Part shown: piece by piece, positions 34,877 through 41,490 of the stretch | How positions within the stretch are numbered: position 1 is the stretch's first letter | How the letters are laid out: every line of letters starts with the position of its first letter | Origin: Spirochaetales bacterium | GTDB lineage: Bacteria; Spirochaetota; Spirochaetia; SZUA-6; DRHE01 | Assembly: GCA_030615505.1 (NCBI GenBank) | Contig: JAUWZD010000015.1 | Span: 1-56,520 of the forward strand | Reading direction: 5' to 3' | Length of the DNA stretch: 56,520 bases | The notes under the pieces: model-generated | Told to the model about the DNA's origin: nothing | The model's input: the letters and a program-made list of their open reading frames with translations, nothing else | The model's database searches: none | Made by a program: the position numbers and the translations under genes

Positions 34877-37800
34877 ATGTTAAGGATTGATAAAAGGAAA
34901 CATATCAGAATTGTCCATTCAGACACCGTAAAATTTGCGACAGAAGGCAAGACATTTGCCGGTAAATCGTTAGACATCAGCATGACTGGAATGCAGGTTG
35001 TAGTAAATATTCCAGAATCATACAAAGCTGTGCGCCGCATAACCTTCACCCTGCCCTATTCAGACAAATCCCTTGATATTCCCTGCAAACTTGTCAGAGT
35101 GGAAAAAAAACGCGGCAGCAATCAGGAACAGGTGCTTGGAATCGAGTTCGCCTACAAGGCTGAAGCTCAGATGATACTGATTGAAAATTTCATCAGGGAA
35201 ATGAGAAAAACCCAGTTGATAAATGGATTCGAATCAAAGGATATGCGTCAACTGCCCCGGGCCATGTGTAGAATTAAAGGCATTGCGGTTTACCGAGAAA
35301 ATATTAGGGTTATTTCGATAGATAATATCTCCACCGAGGGCTTTCTTATGAGCTTTAAAGGGGATCTGAAATCCAATGATACAGTACAGCTCGAATTTTC
35401 CCTGCCCGGTAATTCGCGAAAGCTCAATATTACCGGAAGGGTTACATATGTGGTCGAGAATTATTTCAGGAATATCTCCAGTGCCGGTATTTCTTTTGAG
35501 GGACTACGTGAAATCGATCGTGTCAAAATATATAATTTTATCGTTGCATCATCCTCAAGTTCTGCCATGAAAAGCCTTCATGAGAGGTTCTCTTCATATG
35601 GTTTAGATGAGGAGTACCGGATAATTAACTCATTGAAAATTACTTCGATTTTTGAGCTTCTAAACAGAGAAGATCTCCTGGTGAATGTTCTGTTTGAAAA
35701 CAGCCTGAAAATATTTGAACTGCAGGTTACTGATTTTCATCCGGCTAAAGAGATTTTCATAACCTCAATGGAAGAGGAAATACTTTCATTAGGTTTTAAT
35801 GCTCCTGTTTCGGTTTATTTCTCTTTTTATCTGCAGGGAGGCTGCTATTACTTTAAAACAAAACTACTGAAATTCCACAATTACCGGATGATATTCAAAA
35901 TACCCAGGGTTCTTTACCAGTCTGAAAAGAGGTCCTACCAGCGCAAGTTATTAGGTGAGGATATTGAACTTTCACTGGAGTATGCAGGCTCATCTAACGT
36001 ACAGCTCTATGGAAAGTTGGTTGATATCAGCCGCCGTGGGTTTTTATGCGAAGTGCCGTTAACTGATGAACACAAATATTTTTTCAGATCAGGCCAGGTA
36101 TTGAATTATGATGTTAATAAAAGCCTTGGACTGGACACGCATGGTGAAATACGCCACTTTACTCAAGTATCTGCCGTTGACGGTAGTGCCGTTCTGCGCA
36201 TCGGTATCGAAACCGGCATAAAACGCTCTAAGTTTAAATTTAAAAAATTTAAGCCCCAGTGGTGGAACGGGCAGAAACTGTATCAAAAGGATCTGCCATT
36301 ACATTTAAAAGAACAGATTGAATCCATAGCTGTGAGATACCGAAACAAGGAAGGCCAGGAGATCTCTGCGCTGGTTAATATAACACGCAAACATGTGACG
36401 GCACCGGTCGTTGTTCTTCCTCCTGCATTCGGGAAGAAAAAGGAAACATTATCGCCTTTAGTTTCAACATTGTTCGCTAATTTCCGGCATATGAACAGAG
36501 ATATTGTGACCATACGGTATGACGGTATCAACAGGCCCGGTGAAAGCTATAATGAAGAGAAAGACCCGAAGCGGGGCTATGAGATGCTCCGTTACCGGAT
36601 CAGCCAGGGCAAGGATGATTTAAAAACAACGCTGGATTACGTGTATGATAACCCATATTTCACTCCTGAAAAGGTTATCCTGGTCACATTCAGCATGTCG
36701 GCGCTGGATGCCAGAAAACTTATCATGATTCAGAAAGACAAGAAGGTAGATTACTGGATAAGTGTAATGGGCATTCCCTCAGCCCAAACAGTGATCGGTA
36801 ATATTCTGGGCGGGATGGATATTATCGGTAATTATAAGATGAATATTCCCAACGGGATCTGCGGTATGTTGGGGCATCTTATTGATATGGACAACCTTGC
36901 CCAGGACCTTATCCATAACAAATATGCATTTATTACTGATTCACGGCTGGATATGTCAAAAATTTCAATACCGGTGCTCTGGATCTACGGTACGTATGAC
37001 AAATGGATGGTGATAGACGAAATAAAGGATGTCATGAGTGTTAGAGCCGGCGGATCCCGGGAGATAATAGAAGTCCCTACAGGTCATAACCTCCGTTCGA
37101 GTGAGGATGCAGTTAAAACATTTAAACTGATAACCTCCTCCATTTATGAAAAGCTCTATGATCAACGTATGAAACCGATTGATCCTGACAAAGAAGAGAT
37201 GGTGAGGCTTATTACCTATGAGCGTGAACGGATATCTTCTACCGAAGAGATCAAAGTAGAAGATTACTGGAAAAATTACCTTATCGGCAGCGATGGAAAC
37301 AACTACGGATATGATTTCTATAAGAATATAAAAGATTTCAGGGATTTTCTCACTCTGGAAACCGGGCTTATCGCTCCGGCTGACAATGACAGGATCGCGG
37401 ATATGGGCTGCGGTACCGGTCTGTTTGTTGATAATATGCTTCAGAACCTTGCATGCCGGAAAAATCCTGTTCAGAAACTCAATATCGTGGCTGTGGATCT
37501 GATTCAGGAAGCACTGGATAAAACCAGGGTTAAATACGAAAAGCTTGTCCATTCCTATGAATCTCTGCGTACTTACAAAATTGAATATATTAGAATGAAT
37601 CTTGATCCTAACCGGCTGATCCCGGTCAAAAGGTTTATGGATGATACTCGTCTTGATTTTAATTTCTTAAGAAACCGGGTGGAAGGATTAAAAAATGTAA
37701 CACTGGACCTTCTGCTGCGAAATGAATCAAAAAAACTCTATCGACTGACGCGGGGGGGGCTCGTTACAGATGATGTACTCAAGGATCTTGAGAAGATTTT

Positions 37801-38425
37801 CAATGGCAGTGAGTACAGAGCTGTCACTGACTTCAACCGCGCTGCCCGTTTCTTAAAAAGAAACCTCTACGCTGAAGACCTAATTCCGAAAAAACGCCTG
37901 CGCCGTTGTGAGCCGCTTAAGCCTGAAGAATATTGTACTCTAAGCACAAGAGATATACTGTTTGAAACGCTTAATTTTGGCGACAATGGGCTGAACCTCC
38001 ATCTTGATTTTAGAGACAATTATTTTAATAAAATTGTTGCCAGCCTCTTTATCTCATACCTGTTTAATCCGGATGATATCATGCATGAGTTCTACCGCAT
38101 GTTAAGACCGGGCGGCATCCTGCTGGTATCTACCATGAAGCCGGACAGTGATATCTCGGTTATCTTTACCGATTACATCGAAAAAGTCCGGAATTTTGAG
38201 TTGGAAGATACACAGATAAAGAACCGCGATTTGAATTTAAGCGGAGCACGGGCAATGTTAAATGAGGCTGCAGCCCTGTTTGAGCTTGAAGAAGACGGGT
38301 ATTTTAAGTTTTATACAGCAGATGAGCTTGTAGTCATGTTCAAGACCGCCGGTTTTAGAAAAATACAGGTAAATCACTCCCTGGGAAACCCCTCTCAAGC
38401 TGTTATTGTTACCGGTAAAAAGTAA
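34877..38425 (+). CDS. Triple-PilZ / LuxD-like acyl-transferase / methyltransferase fusion
   Basis: 1182 residues, at least five domains. PilZ 1: R-x3-R at 7-11 and D-I-S-x2-G at 33-38. PilZ 2: R-x3-R at 128-132 and N-I-S-x2-G at 150-155. PilZ 3: R-x3-R at 352-356 and D-I-S-x2-G at 383-388. PilZ domains bind c-di-GMP through these residues. An alpha/beta hydrolase follows (about 500-760): IRYDGINRPGES, nucleophile elbow FSMSALDAR with S608, D708 in GTYDKWM and H737 in PTGHN. The S-x-S-A elbow and preceding block resemble LuxD-type acyl-transferases. The C-terminus is a Rossmann methyltransferase: ADMGCGTGLF (841-850), VAVD (871-874), MLRPGGILLVST. Between its halves lie about 130 extra residues. 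No ribosome site is evident. First gene of the five-gene cluster. Confidence 0.85.
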   Translation: MLRIDKRKHIRIVHSDTVKFATEGKTFAGKSLDISMTGMQVVVNIPESYKAVRRITFTLPYSDKSLDIPCKLVRVEKKRGSNQEQVLGIEFAYKAEAQMILIENFIREMRKTQLINGFESKDMRQLPRAMCRIKGIAVYRENIRVISIDNISTEGFLMSFKGDLKSNDTVQLEFSLPGNSRKLNITGRVTYVVENYFRNISSAGISFEGLREIDRVKIYNFIVASSSSSAMKSLHERFSSYGLDEEYRIINSLKITSIFELLNREDLLVNVLFENSLKIFELQVTDFHPAKEIFITSMEEEILSLGFNAPVSVYFSFYLQGGCYYFKTKLLKFHNYRMIFKIPRVLYQSEKRSYQRKLLGEDIELSLEYAGSSNVQLYGKLVDISRRGFLCEVPLTDEHKYFFRSGQVLNYDVNKSLGLDTHGEIRHFTQVSAVDGSAVLRIGIETGIKRSKFKFKKFKPQWWNGQKLYQKDLPLHLKEQIESIAVRYRNKEGQEISALVNITRKHVTAPVVVLPPAFGKKKETLSPLVSTLFANFRHMNRDIVTIRYDGINRPGESYNEEKDPKRGYEMLRYRISQGKDDLKTTLDYVYDNPYFTPEKVILVTFSMSALDARKLIMIQKDKKVDYWISVMGIPSAQTVIGNILGGMDIIGNYKMNIPNGICGMLGHLIDMDNLAQDLIHNKYAFITDSRLDMSKISIPVLWIYGTYDKWMVIDEIKDVMSVRAGGSREIIEVPTGHNLRSSEDAVKTFKLITSSIYEKLYDQRMKPIDPDKEEMVRLITYERERISSTEEIKVEDYWKNYLIGSDGNNYGYDFYKNIKDFRDFLTLETGLIAPADNDRIADMGCGTGLFVDNMLQNLACRKNPVQKLNIVAVDLIQEALDKTRVKYEKLVHSYESLRTYKIEYIRMNLDPNRLIPVKRFMDDTRLDFNFLRNRVEGLKNVTLDLLLRNESKKLYRLTRGGLVTDDVLKDLEKIFNGSEYRAVTDFNRAARFLKRNLYAEDLIPKKRLRRCEPLKPEEYCTLSTRDILFETLNFGDNGLNLHLDFRDNYFNKIVASLFISYLFNPDDIMHEFYRMLRPGGILLVSTMKPDSDISVIFTDYIEKVRNFELEDTQIKNRDLNLSGARAMLNEAAALFELEEDGYFKFYTADELVVMFKTAGFRKIQVNHSLGNPSQAVIVTGKK

Positions 38426-38452
38426 ATATATGCAGGAAAATTAATGCGAGTA

Positions 38453-38482
38453 TTGACCCTGCAAGATACTAGATTTTATATA
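38453..38482 (+). promoter_or_regulatory. Candidate internal promoter before the AMP-ligase-like gene
   Basis: TTGACC (38453-38458), an 18-bp spacer and TATATA (38477-38482) lie in the 82-bp gap after the fusion gene. The downstream leader carries GGGGGAAG before the ATG at 38508. It could let the ligase, radical-SAM and ACP genes be expressed apart from the fusion protein. Confidence 0.5.
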
Positions 38483-38507
38483 GAGGGCTTAGGCCCGGGG
38501 GAAGACT

Positions 38508-39899
38508 ATGGCTATAAGTGAAAACATACTTGAAGGGTTGAAAGGATGGGGAAAGCATCCTGTGTTTATTGAGCTCACTCCCCGCCAACCACCTGTTTAT
38601 ACATCGGCAGAGCAGTTTAAGGTCCGGATTGAGGAAACTGCCTGCCTGCTGCAGAAATTTGGAGTACAGAAAAAGTATCTTGTACCGCTGTTCCTGGAAA
38701 ACTCAATTGACTTTGCCCGTATATTCCTTGCATTGATCCATATAGGCGCAGTGCCTGTAGCGCTCAAATTGGATTACAGGAAAATTGAACTGGATGAGAT
38801 ATTCGACAATGCCCGGCCGCAGGCTGTTATTACAGAAAATTACCATCTGAATATTTTGCAGAATTATGTGGAAGATCTAATTGTAATCGACCGATTAAAC
38901 GGTAAGTTGAACCTACATCAATCGCCGGCCCAAAAACCAAAGCCTGCTGACATACCAGATGAGATTGCCTCCATAAACTTCACCTACCGCGGGTATGGGT
39001 ATCCGATTGGTGCGATGGTTCCGCATACTCAATATATTAAAGGCGCGCAGGTTCTACAGGATGGACTTAATGGGTGTGCTGGAGAAAATATGCTTGTGAT
39101 CCTGCCGATGCCCCATATATTTACGCTGATCGGGTGTTTGCTTGTACCTCTTCTCTTTAGTATGACCTCGATAATAGCCAGGACCGTGCATCCCAGGCTG
39201 ATATTCGAATATATTCGGACGTATCATATTGATTATATCACTTCTGTGCCTGAAATATTCGAACTCTTCTGGAAATTCAGGGATATGGCGCCGCACAGAT
39301 CTTCACTGAAAGCATTTGTATCGGGAGGAAGCCTGCTTTCAGAGGATAGTTATAATAAGATTAAACAGGCATTTGGCATAGATCTTCTACACGGGTATGG
39401 ACTGACCGAGTTCACGCCGGCCAGCAGGAATATTAGGGGACGGGCCAGGCCGGGCACCATCGGTCCGGTCTGCAGCGGAATCAATTGTAATATTTCATAT
39501 CCGGATACAGACGGTGCAGGCGAGATTCTAATAAGTACGCCGCACATGGCACGGGCCTATTACAGACGGCCGCGTGAAACAGCCGATGCCTTTGAAGGCG
39601 GCTGGTTCAAGACAGGAGATATTGGTCGAATGCATGAGGATCATCTGGTATTTTTGAAAGAAAAGAAAAAAACCCGAAAAGTAAACGGCAACATCGTTGA
39701 TTTAGAAGAGGTAAAAAAAGCAGTTCTATTATATGACAATGTTACCGATGCTAAAATTAGTTACAGCAATAACGCACTGATATCAAAGGTTATGGTAGAC
39801 TCCGGAGCTGACTTTAAAAAAGAAGTTATGAGACTAAAAAACTTTTTAAAAGGAATAATCTCGGTATATAAGATACCTAAGTTTATAACACAAGCCTGA
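38508..39899 (+). CDS. AMP-dependent ligase-like protein, C-terminally shortened
   Basis: 463 residues of the acyl-CoA/acyl-ACP synthetase (ANL) family, which normally activate a carboxylate as an acyl-adenylate and pass it to a thiol. Visible motifs: LHGYGLTEFTP (A5, 294-304), WFKTGDIG (A7, 366-373) and KTRKVNGNIVDLEE (A8, about 388-401). Two parts are abnormal. The A3 phosphate loop, usually YTSGTTGxPKG, reads FTYRGYGYPIGAM (158-170). The protein also stops at YKIPKFITQA, about 20 residues before the position of the A10 lysine (GK) needed for adenylation. A strong ribosome site (GGGGGAAG) precedes the start. It may be a ligase pseudoenzyme or act on a preformed adenylate or thioester. Confidence 0.85.
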   Translation: MAISENILEGLKGWGKHPVFIELTPRQPPVYTSAEQFKVRIEETACLLQKFGVQKKYLVPLFLENSIDFARIFLALIHIGAVPVALKLDYRKIELDEIFDNARPQAVITENYHLNILQNYVEDLIVIDRLNGKLNLHQSPAQKPKPADIPDEIASINFTYRGYGYPIGAMVPHTQYIKGAQVLQDGLNGCAGENMLVILPMPHIFTLIGCLLVPLLFSMTSIIARTVHPRLIFEYIRTYHIDYITSVPEIFELFWKFRDMAPHRSSLKAFVSGGSLLSEDSYNKIKQAFGIDLLHGYGLTEFTPASRNIRGRARPGTIGPVCSGINCNISYPDTDGAGEILISTPHMARAYYRRPRETADAFEGGWFKTGDIGRMHEDHLVFLKEKKKTRKVNGNIVDLEEVKKAVLLYDNVTDAKISYSNNALISKVMVDSGADFKKEVMRLKNFLKGIISVYKIPKFITQA

Positions 39900-39904
39900 A
39901 AAAA

Positions 39905-41230
39905 GTGAAAATAGCTTTTATAAGTCCTAAATTCAAAATTGTTAACAGAAATGAATCTTTTAAAGAATATTTAACAAATTCAGACTATATGTACTTCTAT
40001 AATATATTTTGGTCTGGATTCAGTAATGGCTTATTGATTCTTGCAGCGCTGACTCCACACGACTTTGAATTGAAGTATATTGATGAGAATTACGAGAATA
40101 TTCCATTCAAAGAAAAATTTGATATTATAGCTATTACGGCAACAACTCAGCAGGCGAAACGCGCCTATCAAATAGCTGAAGAGTTGAAAAATATCTGGGG
40201 CAGAGAGATTATAGTTGCCATCGGGGTGTCACATGTCAATTTATTGCCTGAAGAAGCCGGCAATTACTGTGATGTAATATTTATTGGAGAGGCAGAAAAT
40301 TCATGGCCTGCATTCTTATCAGATTTTAAAAGAGGAGGTTGGGAAAATATCTACAATGCAGATGATTATGACCCTATTGATCTTACAAAAATCCCGGTTC
40401 CCAGATATGATTTGCTTAACCCTGACTGTTATAAAATGATATGGATACAGACAAGTCGCGGCTGTCCGAGAAATTGTGAATTCTGCTCTGCTACGAAATT
40501 CTTCGGAAGAAAATATCGAACAAAATCAGAAGAACAGGTTATAAAAGAAATAACGGCTGCCAGAGAGTTTTTAAAGTTCCAGCAAATACTGTTCTCGGAT
40601 GATAATATGTTTTTACACAGGGACAGGTCCATCAGTTTATTAAAGAAATTCAAAAGCTTAAATATCTCATTTGTTGCTCAAGCGGATATCAGTATTGGGC
40701 AGGATAGAGAGTTTCTTGAAATGCTAAAGGAGTACGGATGTTCGATTCTTTTTATCGGTTTTGAGAGTTTGGATGTCAGGAATTTAGCATTGATGAATAA
40801 AAGTAAATGGAAGATGAATCAATTATCTAATTATCCAGCCTATATAAGAAACATAATACAAGCGGGGATTGGGGTCTATGGTGCTTTTATTTTAGGCTAT
40901 GATTGGGATACCAGGTCTTCTTTCAGGGATATAATAAAATTTATTAAAGACAATTACTTAGCTGGCGCTCAAATCACATTGCTTACACATCTGCCGGGAA
41001 CGGATCTAAGGAAAAGATATATAAATGAAGGAAGGATTTTAAATACGGAATGGGAGAATTATACCTTTTTCGATGTAAATATAAAACATCCGAAGCTTTC
41101 AAAAAAAGAAATTGAAGAAGAGTTGTTAAATATATATCGAAGTATTTATAACAAAGAATATCTTGAAAAGAAAAACCGTTATTATAAGAAAATATTTCAA
41201 GACAAATTGAAAAAGGAACTTGCAAAATGA
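39905..41230 (+). CDS. Radical-SAM protein with cobalamin-binding-type N-terminal domain
   Basis: 441 residues from a GTG at 39905, five bases after the ligase-like stop. The N-terminal 150 residues have the Rossmann-like layout of B12-binding radical-SAM enzymes (FDIIAITATTQQAKRAYQIAE, VAIGVSHVNLLPEEAG, DVIFIGEAE). The canonical DxHxxG cobalamin-ligand motif is not apparent, so cofactor binding is unproved. The cluster motif is C187-x3-C191-x2-C194 in SRGCPRNCEFCSATKF, followed by ILFSDDNMF, a GFESLD block and GIGVYGAFILGYDWD. Such proteins catalyse radical methylations, C-C bond formation or ring contraction on lipids and other substrates. It overlaps the ACP gene by 4 bp, pointing to an ACP-bound or fatty-acyl substrate. 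Low GC compared with the first gene. Confidence 0.88.
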   Translation: MKIAFISPKFKIVNRNESFKEYLTNSDYMYFYNIFWSGFSNGLLILAALTPHDFELKYIDENYENIPFKEKFDIIAITATTQQAKRAYQIAEELKNIWGREIIVAIGVSHVNLLPEEAGNYCDVIFIGEAENSWPAFLSDFKRGGWENIYNADDYDPIDLTKIPVPRYDLLNPDCYKMIWIQTSRGCPRNCEFCSATKFFGRKYRTKSEEQVIKEITAAREFLKFQQILFSDDNMFLHRDRSISLLKKFKSLNISFVAQADISIGQDREFLEMLKEYGCSILFIGFESLDVRNLALMNKSKWKMNQLSNYPAYIRNIIQAGIGVYGAFILGYDWDTRSSFRDIIKFIKDNYLAGAQITLLTHLPGTDLRKRYINEGRILNTEWENYTFFDVNIKHPKLSKKEIEEELLNIYRSIYNKEYLEKKNRYYKKIFQDKLKKELAK

Positions 41231-41490
41231 AATTAACTGCAGAAAAAATAAATGATGAGATTAAAACGATTATTTCAAAAGTTGCAGGCATTGCGAAGTC
41301 AGAATTGGAGAATGATCTAAGTTTGAGGGATGAATTGGTAATAGATTCATTAAAACAAATTGAAATAATAGCCAAAACAGAAATGCATTTGGGAATTTCC
41401 ATCGATGAAAATGAACTAATGGCTTTAGAAACTCTTGGAGACTTCTTAGATTTAGTTGTGAAGGCGATTTCACAAAAAGGGGAAGGTTAG
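41227..41490 (+). CDS. Acyl carrier protein
   Basis: 87 residues, acidic, with the phosphopantetheine site D40-S41-L42 in ELVIDSLKQIEIIAK; S41 would carry the 4'-phosphopantetheine arm. The helical layout matches ACP. The start overlaps the radical-SAM stop (ATGA), so the two proteins are probably made in equal amounts. It is separate from a fatty-acid synthesis operon: no fab gene lies nearby, so this is a dedicated carrier for the cluster. No phosphopantetheinyl transferase gene is in the window. Confidence 0.92.
   Translation: MKLTAEKINDEIKTIISKVAGIAKSELENDLSLRDELVIDSLKQIEIIAKTEMHLGISIDENELMALETLGDFLDLVVKAISQKGEG

Noticed and set aside
36965..37552. 195-codon open frame on the minus strand within the PilZ fusion gene
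   Set aside because: It is wholly antisense to the clear methyltransferase and hydrolase domains, lacks a ribosome site and has no family-like sequence.
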